The notes under the pieces were generated by a model. That model ran no database searches, was not told where the DNA came from, and was given only the letters and a program-made list of their open reading frames with translations. Below are positions 1 through 8,576 of a DNA stretch of 33,836 nt, in pieces. Each line of letters begins with the position of its first letter. Within the stretch, counting starts at the first letter, position 1. The DNA is taken from assembly GCA_902519835.1 (NCBI GenBank), contig CABYLU010000010.1, forward strand, positions 1 through 33,836, read 5' to 3'. This DNA is from an uncultured Pelagibacteraceae bacterium. GTDB taxonomy: Bacteria > Pseudomonadota > Alphaproteobacteria > Pelagibacterales > AG-422-B15. The position numbers and the translations under genes are program-made.

Positions 1-241
1 AGTGCATGAAAAATTTGGAGGCATGATAAACGCTTTTACTTATGGCGTACCTCCTCATGGTGGCATTGCACCAGGAATAGACAGAATAGTCATGCTGCTT
101 GCTCAAGAAAAAAATATTCGTGAGGTAATATTGTTCCCAATGAATCAACAGGCGCAGGATCTGATGATGCTTGCTCCTGCTGAAGTAGATAAGACTACAC
201 TTGATGAGTTGAATTTAGAAGTTAAACCAACTGAAGAATAA
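1..241 (+). CDS. aspS: Aspartyl-tRNA synthetase, C-terminal fragment (5' end outside window)
   Basis: This is the last part of a class II aminoacyl-tRNA synthetase that charges tRNA-Asp (or Asp/Asn in organisms without AsnRS) in the cytoplasm. The visible 79 residues include class II motif 3, seen as [15 protein letters not shown], in which the arginine contacts ATP, followed by the family-typical [17 protein letters not shown] stretch and a short acidic tail. The reading frame is open from the first base, so the gene begins upstream and no start can be chosen. Its stop lies one base from the stop of the convergent nrdJ gene, leaving no space for a separate terminator. The family call is secure; the choice between discriminating and non-discriminating AspRS cannot be made from this fragment. 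Confidence 0.95.
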   Translation, partial: VHEKFGGMINAFTYGVPPHGGIAPGIDRIVMLLAQEKNIREVILFPMNQQAQDLMMLAPAEVDKTTLDELNLEVKPTEE

Positions 242-242
242 A

Positions 243-3200
243 CTATGAGCAGCCAGTTGTGGCACCACATGTATCACATTTTAAGCAAGTACCATTTCTA
301 ACAAGAGTAAAAGAACCACACTCAGGACAAGCATCTCCTTCGTAGCCCATCATTCTTGCAGCTTGAACTCTACTCATTGATTGATCGGATGTAGAACCTG
401 TGCTTGCCGCAGCGCTAATAGGCGCTTGTTCAGCTGACACAGTCTCCATGCTTCCGTTTGAACTAACTACCGAAAGTCCGTCCTGGCCTCGTAAGTAACC
501 TTGACTTGAAACCTTTTTAACAAGCTTCCAAGGGATTTCGTTATTTTTTAAAGTTCCTTCCTCAGCACCAGTTCCAAGTGAGAAGTCAACATCTGTATTA
601 TCAGCATGCGCCAAATCATTTCTGCCTAAGTAAGAAACAGCAAGTTCTCTGAACACGTAATCTAAAATAGATGTTGCATTTTTAATTCTATTATTACCTT
701 GTACTACCCCAGCCGGGTCAAATCTAGTAAAAGTATAAGCTTCAACGTATTCTTCTAGTGGAACTCCATATTGAAGACCAATTGATATTGCGATTGCAAA
801 ATTATTCATCAGACTCCTCAGGAAAGCTCCTTCTTTATGCATATCAATAAAGATTTCACCCAAGCTACCGTCCTCATATTCCCCGGTATGGAGATAGACT
901 TTATGACCTCCTACAATAGCTTTTTGAATGTATCCTTTTCTTCTATCAGGAACTTTATTTCTTGAACCGTATACAACAGAATTCATAGCCTCTTTAGCAA
1001 CAGCAATTGTTCTATCAATTTGGTTGTCCAGTTGTTCTATTTCTTCTTCAACATCCTCATCAACAAGTTTTGATGCAAGTGGTTGACTTAATTTTGAGCC
1101 ATCACGATAGAGAGCGTTTGCTTTTGTGCCGAGTTTCCATGACAGTAAATAAGCTTCATTACAATCTTCCACATCAGATTCTGCAGGCATGTTGATCGTT
1201 TTTGATATAGCTCCTGATATAAAAGGCTGAGCCGCTGCCATCATGCGTATATGACTTTCTACAGATAAATATCTTTTGCCGATCCTACCGCACGGATTCG
1301 CGCAATCGAATACAGCCAAATGATCATCTTTGATATGCGGTGAGCCCTCTAAAGTCATAGTACCGCAGCAAAAGGTATTTGCTTCATCGATTTCATCATT
1401 TGTAAAACCTAAAGCAGTTAGCATATTAAAATTCATGTCAGTAAGTTGTTCTTCTGAAAAATTCAGCTTCTCTTTACAGAATTCCATCCCGAGAGTATAT
1501 GAATTGAAAGAAAATCGAATATCAAAAACATTCTTTAAATTTTGTTCGAGAAGTTCGATTTGTTCCTCTTCAAAGCCTTTATCTTTTAGTGTCTCGTGAT
1601 TTATAGCGGGCGCATTGTTAAGCGTACCGTGACCAACAGCATAATTAATTGTTTCTTCAATTTCATCATCTGTATATTGAAGTTGCCTTAATGCTTCTGG
1701 AACCGTTCTATTTATAATCTTGAAATAACCACCTCCAGCAAGTTTCTTGAATTTGACCATTGCAAAATCAGGTTCGATACCTGTTGTATCGCAGTCCATT
1801 ACAAGACCAATGGTTCCAGTTGGAGCAATTACTGTTGTCTGTGCATTTCTAAAACCAAACTTTTGACCATTCTCATAAGCTTGATCCCATGCATTTTGAG
1901 CCTCCATTCCTAAGTTTGTATCTCTTAAATCTTCTACAACAAATGGCACAGGATTAATGTGTAAACCTTCATACTCATCAGTCTTACCATATGCGGCTCT
2001 TCTATGATTTCTCATTACACGAAGCATATTTTTAGAGTTTTGTTGATATCCGGGGAAGGGACCTTGTTCGGATGCAACTTCTGCTGAAGTTGCATAAGAT
2101 ATGCCAGTCATTAAAGCTGTTATAGCTGCACAGTTTGCCCTTCCTTCTTCACTATCGTATGCTACACCTTTAGACATTAGGTAGCCTCCTAAATTCGCAT
2201 ATCCAAGACCAAGTGTCCTGTATTCATAAGAGAGTTTCGCTATTTCTTTTGACGGAAATTGAGCCATCATGACTGAAATTTCCAATATTAATGTCCATAT
2301 TCTTACAGCATGTTTGAACAAGTCAGTGTTTAAAGATTTGTTCTCATCCATAAATGTCATTAAATTTAGAGAGGCTAAGTTGCAGGCTGTATTATCTAAG
2401 AACATATACTCCGAGCAAGGGTTTGAAGCTCTAATTTCACCACTTTCTGGGCATGTGTGCCAATCATTAATTGTCGTATGGAACTGAATACCAGGATCAG
2501 CACAGGCCCAAGCAGAATATCCAACTTGATCCCAAAGATCTTTTGCCTTTACTGTTTTACTTACTGAATTATCAATTCTATTAATTAAGTTCCAATCTTT
2601 GTCTTCAATTACAGCATTTAAAAAATCGTCAGTAACTCGAACTGAATTATTTGAATTCTGACCAGAAACTGTCACATAAGCCTCTGAGTCCCAATCTGTA
2701 TTATAAGTTTCAAACTCAATGGATTTGTAGCCTTGTTTTGCAAAATGTATGATCCTTTGAATATAATTTTCAGGAACTTCATTTTTTCTTGCAGCAATAA
2801 TTTCTCTTTTTAAAGCCGGGTTTTTTGTAGGTTCAAAACAACTTTCACCATCAGCTTCGCAGTTGTGGCAGGCATTCATAATACTTTTAAGATGTTTTGA
2901 ACATATTTTTGATCCAGTAACGATGGATGCAACTTTTTGTTCTTCTGTAACTTTCCATTTAATAAACTCTTCAATATCAGGGTGATCTATATCTACAACG
3001 ACCATCTTAGCGGCTCTTCTAGTTGTGCCACCTGATTTAATTGCCCCAGCAGCTCTATCACCAATTTTAAGAAAACTCATCAGTCCAGATGATTTTCCTC
3101 CGCCAGACAAACCTTCTGAAGAACCTCTTAGATTTGAGAAGTTTGTTCCAGTTCCTGATCCATACTTAAAGAGTCTGGCTTCACGAACCCATAAATCCAT

Positions 3201-3827
3201 AATACCACCATCGTTTACTAAATCATCATCTATACTTTGAATGAAGCATGCGTGAGGTTGAGGTCTCTCGTAAGAACTTGAAGATCTAGTTAGCTTTCCA
3301 GTTTCATGATCAACATAAAAATGACCTTGAGAAGGACCATCGATTCCATAGGCCCAGTTTAATCCTGTATTGAACCATTGAGGACTATTTGGTGCAACCA
3401 TTTGATTAGCAAGCATATAACGGACTTCGTCAAAAAAAGCTTTTGCATCATCTTCTGATGAAAAATAACCACCTTTCCATCCCCAATATGTCCATGCCCC
3501 TGCAAGTCTATCAAAAACTTGCTGTGAGCTTGTTTCGGACGAATAACCTACTTCTCCATCACTGTCATCTGCAATTCTCGGAGCAAGCCATGATGGAACA
3601 TTTTTTTCATCAGTTCGTTTTAGTTTTGAGGGAACACCAGCTTTTCTAAAATATTTTTGAGAGAGAATATCGCTTGCAACTTGGCTCCATTGTTCTGGAA
3701 CCTCAAAATTTTCTAATTTAAATACAAGAGACCCATCAGGATTAACTATTTCACTTGAAACCTTTTTAAAATTTATACTTTCGTATGGCGATTGATTAGC
3801 GGTTGTAAATTCTCTATTTATTTTCAT
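243..3827 (-). CDS. nrdJ: Adenosylcobalamin-dependent (class II) ribonucleotide reductase
   Basis: This 1194-residue enzyme reduces ribonucleotides to deoxyribonucleotides with a cobalamin-generated radical, so it needs no oxygen and no diiron partner subunit. The active-site block [20 protein letters not shown] lies at residues 469-488: C471 fits the thiyl-radical cysteine, E473 and N469 are its neighbours, and C482, eleven residues later, fits one half of the reducible pair whose partner would be C194 in HACFIQS. A cysteine cluster at 320-330 ([11 protein letters not shown]) lies within an insertion. The C-terminus is a zinc-ribbon-like tail with CPEC and later CLKCDTCG, usual in the long proteobacterial NrdJ. 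The ATG is preceded by GAAGGG. No nrdAB or nrdDG genes are visible in the window. The host would need vitamin B12, made or imported. Confidence 0.96.
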   Translation of the reverse strand: MKINREFTTANQSPYESINFKKVSSEIVNPDGSLVFKLENFEVPEQWSQVASDILSQKYFRKAGVPSKLKRTDEKNVPSWLAPRIADDSDGEVGYSSETSSQQVFDRLAGAWTYWGWKGGYFSSEDDAKAFFDEVRYMLANQMVAPNSPQWFNTGLNWAYGIDGPSQGHFYVDHETGKLTRSSSSYERPQPHACFIQSIDDDLVNDGGIMDLWVREARLFKYGSGTGTNFSNLRGSSEGLSGGGKSSGLMSFLKIGDRAAGAIKSGGTTRRAAKMVVVDIDHPDIEEFIKWKVTEEQKVASIVTGSKICSKHLKSIMNACHNCEADGESCFEPTKNPALKREIIAARKNEVPENYIQRIIHFAKQGYKSIEFETYNTDWDSEAYVTVSGQNSNNSVRVTDDFLNAVIEDKDWNLINRIDNSVSKTVKAKDLWDQVGYSAWACADPGIQFHTTINDWHTCPESGEIRASNPCSEYMFLDNTACNLASLNLMTFMDENKSLNTDLFKHAVRIWTLILEISVMMAQFPSKEIAKLSYEYRTLGLGYANLGGYLMSKGVAYDSEEGRANCAAITALMTGISYATSAEVASEQGPFPGYQQNSKNMLRVMRNHRRAAYGKTDEYEGLHINPVPFVVEDLRDTNLGMEAQNAWDQAYENGQKFGFRNAQTTVIAPTGTIGLVMDCDTTGIEPDFAMVKFKKLAGGGYFKIINRTVPEALRQLQYTDDEIEETINYAVGHGTLNNAPAINHETLKDKGFEEEQIELLEQNLKNVFDIRFSFNSYTLGMEFCKEKLNFSEEQLTDMNFNMLTALGFTNDEIDEANTFCCGTMTLEGSPHIKDDHLAVFDCANPCGRIGKRYLSVESHIRMMAAAQPFISGAISKTINMPAESDVEDCNEAYLLSWKLGTKANALYRDGSKLSQPLASKLVDEDVEEEIEQLDNQIDRTIAVAKEAMNSVVYGSRNKVPDRRKGYIQKAIVGGHKVYLHTGEYEDGSLGEIFIDMHKEGAFLRSLMNNFAIAISIGLQYGVPLEEYVEAYTFTRFDPAGVVQGNNRIKNATSILDYVFRELAVSYLGRNDLAHADNTDVDFSLGTGAEEGTLKNNEIPWKLVKKVSSQGYLRGQDGLSVVSSNGSMETVSAEQAPISAAASTGSTSDQSMSRVQAARMMGYEGDACPECGSFTLVRNGTCLKCDTCGATTGCS

Positions 3828-3975
3828 TGTTTTCCCTTCTAAAATATAGTCATTGCAACAGACGAGCTTATAAAAAAACCAATATCAATAATTTAATGGT
3901 CTCGACCGTAAATTGTGCCAGAATGCTAAATGAGTAACTTTCTAGATTATTGATAATTTATTATTTGAAAAATGA

Positions 3976-3991
3976 AGTCAACATATTGTGT
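3976..3991 (-). promoter_or_regulatory. Candidate NrdR box, proximal to nrdJ
   Basis: The sequence agtcaacatattgtgt matches 13 of 16 positions of the NrdR-box consensus ACACWATATHTTGTGT. On the minus strand it contains TTGACT, which could be the -35 element of nrdJ, so a bound repressor would block the promoter. NrdR is the ATP/dATP-sensing repressor of ribonucleotide reductase genes. It is paired with the box at 4007. Confidence 0.55.
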
Positions 3992-4006
3992 AAAAAAAAT
4001 TGAAAA

Positions 4007-4022
4007 CCACTATATAAGGTAT
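4007..4022 (-). promoter_or_regulatory. Candidate NrdR box, distal to nrdJ
   Basis: The sequence ccactatataaggtat matches 12 of 16 positions of the NrdR-box consensus. It starts exactly 31 bases from the start of the other box, leaving 15 bases between them. That is the three-helical-turn spacing typical of NrdR box pairs, and the pairing supports it more than either match alone in such AT-rich DNA. Confidence 0.5.
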
Positions 4023-4138
4023 AGAAAATGTTATCAAAATTAAAAAAAGTTAATATTTTCAGTGTTTTATCTATTCATGATAATTCACTAATTGTTGAAA
4101 AAACTGTTAATTTTAAGCTTAATAATTCATAAATAATC

Positions 4139-4507
4139 ATGTTGAGAGAGATATTTACTTGGTGGAACGGACAGACCATAGGTACCAGAATTTGGTCATA
4201 TTTTAATGGAGTTTTGGTCGGAACTGATAATCAGGGTAATAAATATTATAAAAATAAAAAAGATACTAAGAGGTGGGTTATTTACAGCAGTGTAGTTGAG
4301 TCAACTCTTGTTAACCCGGAATGGAACAATTGGCTTAGATACACTTCATTATCAAAACCATCAGAGTCTGAAAAACATGATTGGCAGATAAACCATGTAC
4401 CGAATTTAACAGGCACGGATGCTGCCTATGACCCAGAAAATAGTAAAAAAGAAATGAAGTCAGTTGCTAAAAATGATGATTATAAAAAATGGAGTCCAAA
4501 AGATTAA
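4139..4507 (+). CDS. NDUFA12-type complex I accessory subunit (B17.2 family)
   Basis: This 122-residue protein belongs to the NDUFA12 family, supernumerary subunits of respiratory NADH:ubiquinone oxidoreductase shared by mitochondria and Alphaproteobacteria. Family features seen are the N-terminal WWNG...GTR segment, VGTDNQGNKYY, the RWVIYS motif and the NPEWNNWLRYTS stretch. The C-terminus has the expected LTGTDAAYDP segment. It has no signal peptide or membrane segment and would sit on the cytoplasmic side of the complex I arm. The gene overlaps the following DUF2155 gene in another frame, which suggests coupled translation. The family assignment is strong and supports an alphaproteobacterial host. 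Confidence 0.9.
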   Translation: MLREIFTWWNGQTIGTRIWSYFNGVLVGTDNQGNKYYKNKKDTKRWVIYSSVVESTLVNPEWNNWLRYTSLSKPSESEKHDWQINHVPNLTGTDAAYDPENSKKEMKSVAKNDDYKKWSPKD

Positions 4508-4985
4508 AATAATATTTGATATATTATTTTTGAGTTTATTATTACTCTCTAATCTCTACGCTCAAAACATTGAAGATCTACCATTGATAAATTTAAATGA
4601 GCTTGAACCCACCTATGAAGATGAAGTTTTAGATCAAAACATTGAAAATGATTTAAATGATAAAGATTTTATTAAAAGTAAAAATAAAAATTTTGAAGAT
4701 CCGTTCGCTACCGTCAGTCTATTAAACAAAATTACAGCAGAAGTTAAAACCATTGATATAAAATTGAAAGAAAACTATATTTATGAAGAATTAAAAATTT
4801 ATGTGATCGATTGCTATAATAGTAAGCCAATAGAAAAAGCAGAAACAGCAGTATATTTGAATATTTATAACGAGAAAACGATGAAAAAAATATTTAATGG
4901 GTGGATGATAAAATCTCTGCCATCAATATCATCAATGGAGCACCCAATATATGATCTCTGGGTAGATGATTGCTATAAACTATAG
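4473..4985 (+). CDS. DUF2155 family exported protein
   Basis: This protein of about 170 residues has an N-terminal hydrophobic segment (FDILFLSLLLLSNLYA) that looks like a signal peptide, a variable acidic linker, and a C-terminal DUF2155 domain. The domain is recognised by LLNKITAEV, the VIDCYNSKP segment, FNGWMIKSLPSISSMEHPIYDLW and the final cysteine near the C-terminus. The two domain cysteines could form a disulfide in the periplasm. The biochemical role of the family is not established to my knowledge. An in-frame TTG lies upstream at 4464, but two adjacent ATG codons at 4473 and 4476 leave a normal signal peptide and I prefer them. Its end overlaps the convergent accC by six bases. Confidence 0.82.
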   Translation: MMIIKNGVQKIKIIFDILFLSLLLLSNLYAQNIEDLPLINLNELEPTYEDEVLDQNIENDLNDKDFIKSKNKNFEDPFATVSLLNKITAEVKTIDIKLKENYIYEELKIYVIDCYNSKPIEKAETAVYLNIYNEKTMKKIFNGWMIKSLPSISSMEHPIYDLWVDDCYKL

Positions 4986-6320
4986 CTTCTCAATATTATT
5001 TTCTAACCAATTTATAGCTACACCTCCATTCTTAAACTCAGGAGAAGACAGTATTTTTTTATGAAGCTCAATGTTGGTATCTATTCCGTCAATTACAATT
5101 TCATTGAGAGACCTCAATGCGCGCTTGATAGCATGATTTCTTGTTCTTCCAGTAGAGATTAACTTCGCCAATAAATTATCATAATAGTGCGGTACTTTAT
5201 AACCAGAATAAATAAAGGTATCTAATCTAATACCGTTACCTGCGGGAGGATGATACATTTCTATTTTACCAGCAGATGGCTTGAAATCTTTTGAGCTCTC
5301 AGCATTTATTCTACATTCAATTGAATGTCCTAGAGGTTTAATGTTTTCTTGATTTGTAAAAATTTTATCTCCATGAGCAACACATATTTGTTCTCTAACG
5401 AGATCTACTCTAGTTAACATTTCTGTAATAGGGTGTTCCACCTGAAGCCTTGTATTCATTTCCATGAAATAAAATTCCTTGCCGTCGAATAAAAATTCGA
5501 GAGTGCCTAAGCCCAAATAACCCATTTTTTCCATTGCATCAACGCATGTCTTAAATAGTTTCTGTTTTTTTTTCTCATCTACATTAGGCGCAAGAGCTTC
5601 CTCAACAACTTTCTGATTACGTCTTTGTACAGAGCAGTCTCTTTCATGCAAATGAAGAAAATTACCATGAGTATCGCAAATTACCTGAACTTCAATATGT
5701 CGCGGTGAGTCAATAAATTTTTCAATGTATATTGAATCATTTCCAAAAAAAGAAAGTGCCTCCTGTTTAATAATTGGCAATGCATCCTTTAATTCTTTTT
5801 TAGAATTAACAATTTTCATTCCTCTGCCACCACCTCCAGCACTAGCCTTAAGTAAAACAGGGTATCCTATCTCATCACTAGCTTTCAGCGCATCAGACTC
5901 ACTTTTGACTTCACCTTCAGAACCTGGAACTGTTGGCACGCCAAATTTTTTCATTATTTTTTTAGCCTCAATTTTATCGCCCATCATTTCAATATGAGAA
6001 TATTTTGGCCCAATAAAAGTTAGCTTATGATCCTCAAGCATCTTGGCAAATGAGGCATTTTCAGAGAGAAAGCCATATCCTGGATGAACTGCTTGAGCGC
6101 CTGTAATTTCACATGCTGAAATTATGGCATGTGCATTTAAATAGCTTTTATTCACTGGATTGGGACCTATGCAAACACTTTCATCAGCTATTCTGACATG
6201 CATAGACTCAGTATCCGCTTCACTGTGAACAGCTACAGTTGAAATTCCAAGCTCTTGGCAGGCTCGATTTATTCTAACCGCAATTTCACCTCGGTTAGCA
6301 ATAAGTACTTTGTCAAACAT
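4980..6320 (-). CDS. accC: Biotin carboxylase subunit of acetyl-CoA carboxylase
   Basis: This 446-residue enzyme carboxylates the biotin on BCCP with ATP and bicarbonate, the first step of fatty-acid synthesis. The N-terminal domain starts with FDKVLIANRGEIAVRI. The ATP-grasp glycine-rich loop KASAGGGGRGMKI lies at residues 158-170, and the MEMNTRLQVEHPITEM segment near 287-302 carries the metal and bicarbonate contacts. The C-terminal lobe includes the IRLDTFIYSGY stretch. Length is normal. The start codon shares one base with the accB stop (TAATG), so translation is coupled and the subunits are probably made in step. A propionyl-CoA carboxylase subunit would be longer, and the accB neighbour settles the role. 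Confidence 0.96.
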   Translation of the reverse strand: MFDKVLIANRGEIAVRINRACQELGISTVAVHSEADTESMHVRIADESVCIGPNPVNKSYLNAHAIISACEITGAQAVHPGYGFLSENASFAKMLEDHKLTFIGPKYSHIEMMGDKIEAKKIMKKFGVPTVPGSEGEVKSESDALKASDEIGYPVLLKASAGGGGRGMKIVNSKKELKDALPIIKQEALSFFGNDSIYIEKFIDSPRHIEVQVICDTHGNFLHLHERDCSVQRRNQKVVEEALAPNVDEKKKQKLFKTCVDAMEKMGYLGLGTLEFLFDGKEFYFMEMNTRLQVEHPITEMLTRVDLVREQICVAHGDKIFTNQENIKPLGHSIECRINAESSKDFKPSAGKIEMYHPPAGNGIRLDTFIYSGYKVPHYYDNLLAKLISTGRTRNHAIKRALRSLNEIVIDGIDTNIELHKKILSSPEFKNGGVAINWLENNIEKL

Positions 6321-6766
6321 TATCCTATGAGCATTAACGGTTGGCCAAATTCTACAGCTTGCTCATTTTCAACTAAAATTTTGATAACTTTTCCTTGTAG
6401 TGAAGATTCTATAGGATTCATAGTTTTCATCGCTTCAACAATAAGAATTGTTTGGCCTGATTTAACAGAGTCACCAATATTCACAAATTTATTTGCACCT
6501 GGCTCTGGCTGGAGGTAAACGGTTCCTACCATTGGTGATTTGATTACTCTTGGATCGTTTTTGTAATCATCTTCACTTGCTTGTATTTCTGAATTATTTT
6601 GAGTTGGAATATCTTTATCAACAGACTGTAAGCGAGCACCTTTCGCAACTGAAACTGAAAAATCCCCATCTGAATATGAAATTTCAGTTAAATTTAATTC
6701 TTCAAGAATTTTTGCTAAATCTTTTATTGGTTTTGGGTCGATATTTTTTTTAGACTTATCACTCAT
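6320..6766 (-). CDS. accB: Biotin carboxyl carrier protein of acetyl-CoA carboxylase
   Basis: This 148-residue carrier bears the covalently attached biotin that shuttles between AccC and the AccAD transferase. The biotinyl domain covers about residues 75-148, with the modified lysine K114 in EAMKTMNPIES and the SPMVGTVYLQPEPG segment forming the first strand and thumb region. The N-terminal 45 residues (KPIKDLAKILEELNLTEISYSDGDFSVSV pattern) are the usual AccC-interacting part, followed by a flexible polar linker. It sits between aroQ and accC in the order common across Proteobacteria. Confidence 0.95.
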   Translation of the reverse strand: MSDKSKKNIDPKPIKDLAKILEELNLTEISYSDGDFSVSVAKGARLQSVDKDIPTQNNSEIQASEDDYKNDPRVIKSPMVGTVYLQPEPGANKFVNIGDSVKSGQTILIVEAMKTMNPIESSLQGKVIKILVENEQAVEFGQPLMLIG

Positions 6767-6778
6767 AAGGTTATCCTT

Positions 6779-7222
6779 TTATATTAATTTAATCATTCCT
6801 TCAACTGCGAGCACATAGCTATTTGGCCCAAACCCACAAATAACTCCGTGCACCCCTTTACTTATATATGAGTGATGTCTAAAGTCTTCTCTCCTAAATA
6901 AATTGGATAAATGAATTTCAATTTTTGGGATTTCTATTGTTAAAAGTGCATCCAATATTGCTACTGATGTATGAGAAAAGCCGCCCCCATTAATTATCAG
7001 TCCAGATGCAGTATTTTTTGATTTTTGTATGCAGTCTACAATATCACCTTCAGAATTAGATTGGAAAAAATTCACATCAATTTCTTTATAGTTTTGAGCG
7101 ATATAATCCCTTACAGACTTATGAACTTCATCCAAAGTTATAGATCCATAAATTTCTGGCTCTCTTTCACCAAGCATATTTAAATTGGGCCCATCGACAA
7201 ATTGTATAAACTTTTTACTCAT
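6779..7222 (-). CDS. aroQ: Type II 3-dehydroquinate dehydratase
   Basis: This 147-residue cytoplasmic enzyme converts 3-dehydroquinate to 3-dehydroshikimate in the shikimate pathway and usually forms a dodecamer. The signature GPNLNMLGEREPEIYG near residues 11-26 contains the arginine and tyrosine of the mobile lid. NGGGFSHTSVAILDAL and the catalytic-histidine segment EIHLSNLFRREDFRHHS follow. The usual NPGAYTHTS is varied here to NGGGFSHTS. It lies just upstream of accB with a 12-base gap, the classical aroQ-accB-accC arrangement. Confidence 0.95.
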   Translation of the reverse strand: MSKKFIQFVDGPNLNMLGEREPEIYGSITLDEVHKSVRDYIAQNYKEIDVNFFQSNSEGDIVDCIQKSKNTASGLIINGGGFSHTSVAILDALLTIEIPKIEIHLSNLFRREDFRHHSYISKGVHGVICGFGPNSYVLAVEGMIKLI

Positions 7223-7244
7223 CTTTATATTATACTTCTAATCA

Positions 7245-8576
7245 TCATCTTTTTGAAACTTCTTTCTGTAAAATTTCAATTAAATCATTAGATCGATACC
7301 ATTCTGGAGAATTTTCCTCAATCTGTTTTAATGCTTTAACCGCAAATTCATAAGATAATTCGCGTTCACCAATTAGAAAATATCGTTCAGCAGTAGCATA
7401 ATTAGCCAGTGAAATTGATCCAGTTTGTGCGTATGCTCTAGACAATAAATACCATGCGTAGGCATTTTCTGAGTTGATAAGTAATGATTTTTTTAAATTT
7501 AAAATAGCTTCTGTTAATTTATTTGTTTCCTCGAAGGTTAACAAGTAATTACCCATTATCATGTAATATAAGTCATTTACTTTATCAATATTATTAATTG
7601 CTGCTTCATGGTAAAAAGTAGCACTTTCATAGTCATTATTTGCAAAGTATATCTCGCCCAAAAGTTCATTGTAAAACGGATTGGATGGATGTTTTTTAAT
7701 CAGCCGTTTCATATTTTCGATTGATTTTTTGTGGTTACCTTGAAAATAGTTTGATACTGCAGTAGCGTACAAGTCTACGTCATCTGTTGAGTTATAGACA
7801 GCTTCTGTTTCATAGTGTGGGTGCGTAAAACCATGCAATTTAGCTTTTAATAGATCAAATTTTTTTTGAAATATTTTATCTGTATTGTAATCACAATCAT
7901 TATAATTTTCTAAAGATGAATTAATCCATCCGACTCTATTTTGAACAAGAGGGTGTGTTGATCTATAATTATTTTCATCTAAGGCAAAAGATTCATTAAC
8001 GTTCTCAATTTTTTTTAAAAATTCCATTAAAAATTTTCCATTTATTCCATTATTACATAAGAGCTTTACGGCGGCTTGATCTGCAGAAGCTTCCTGAGTT
8101 CTTGAATAATAAGAAAAATTGTCACTTACACTTGCTTGCCCAACCATTACTCCCGCTATCCCAGCATCAGTTGCGCCAGCAATCATACCAATTATACCGA
8201 GTAAGTATATTGGCAATGCTTTATTAGATAGATTTGATATTTCAATTGATGTATTAAAAATATGTCCTCCTAAAATATGAGCTAGTTCGTGTGCAAGAAC
8301 TGCGGCGTATTCTCTATAGTCATTTGCTGTCAAAATAAGTTCAGTATTTATAAAAATATTTTGACCTCCAGTTACAAATGCATTTACCTGATCACTTTTT
8401 ACAAAATAAATTTTTAAGTCTTCTGACTCAAGATTATTAGATTGTAATAACAAGGAGATAATATCATCAGTGAATTGCTCTAATTCAGTATCTCTAACAA
8501 TCTCAAAGGCATTTGACTGAGAAAAAAGAAAATAAAATATAATAAAAAATTTAATTAAAAATTTACGACATTTCAT
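7245..8576 (-). CDS. M48-family zinc metalloprotease with TPR repeats (BepA-like)
   Basis: This 443-residue exported protease resembles BepA/YfgC, the periplasmic chaperone-protease that clears misassembled outer-membrane proteins. A hydrophobic N-terminal signal (FLIKFFIIFYFLFSQSNA) precedes an M48 domain. The zinc motif HELAH lies at about residues 96-100, and the third ligand is the glutamate in TQEASADQAA about 60 residues later. The C-terminal half is TPR-like (repeats around FYNELLGEIYFANNDYESA and NAYAWYLLSRAYAQTG). The ATG at 8574-8576 overlaps the rne stop as TAATG. A GTG twelve bases further upstream would also be open but lies inside rne and is less likely. The pairing with rne suggests co-transcription. 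Confidence 0.85.
   Translation of the reverse strand: MKCRKFLIKFFIIFYFLFSQSNAFEIVRDTELEQFTDDIISLLLQSNNLESEDLKIYFVKSDQVNAFVTGGQNIFINTELILTANDYREYAAVLAHELAHILGGHIFNTSIEISNLSNKALPIYLLGIIGMIAGATDAGIAGVMVGQASVSDNFSYYSRTQEASADQAAVKLLCNNGINGKFLMEFLKKIENVNESFALDENNYRSTHPLVQNRVGWINSSLENYNDCDYNTDKIFQKKFDLLKAKLHGFTHPHYETEAVYNSTDDVDLYATAVSNYFQGNHKKSIENMKRLIKKHPSNPFYNELLGEIYFANNDYESATFYHEAAINNIDKVNDLYYMIMGNYLLTFEETNKLTEAILNLKKSLLINSENAYAWYLLSRAYAQTGSISLANYATAERYFLIGERELSYEFAVKALKQIEENSPEWYRSNDLIEILQKEVSKR

Larger units (their letters stand above)
3828..4138. other. Intergenic region between divergent nrdJ and NDUFA12 genes
   Basis: This 311-base AT-rich gap separates divergent genes. It holds the candidate NrdR-box pair annotated separately. 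On the minus strand TTGACT lies within the proximal box, with AT-rich hexamers (TAAATT, AATTAT) about 15 to 17 bases further on, so an nrdJ promoter there is plausible. A 34-codon reading frame at 4028-4132 has no ribosome site and low-complexity composition. I see no conserved cobalamin-riboswitch box, although B12-dependent reductases are often under such control. Confidence 0.6.

Noticed and set aside
1007..3649. Several plus-strand frames inside nrdJ
   Set aside because: They are antisense shadows of a fully conserved minus-strand gene.
4028..4132. 34-codon reading frame before the NDUFA12 gene
   Set aside because: It has no ribosome site, a low-complexity composition, and overlaps the edge of the candidate NrdR region.
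3828..4138. Cobalamin riboswitch upstream of nrdJ
   Set aside because: I looked for a conserved B12-box and a multi-stem leader on the minus strand; only the short GGTCGAGACC hairpin is seen and no B12-box.
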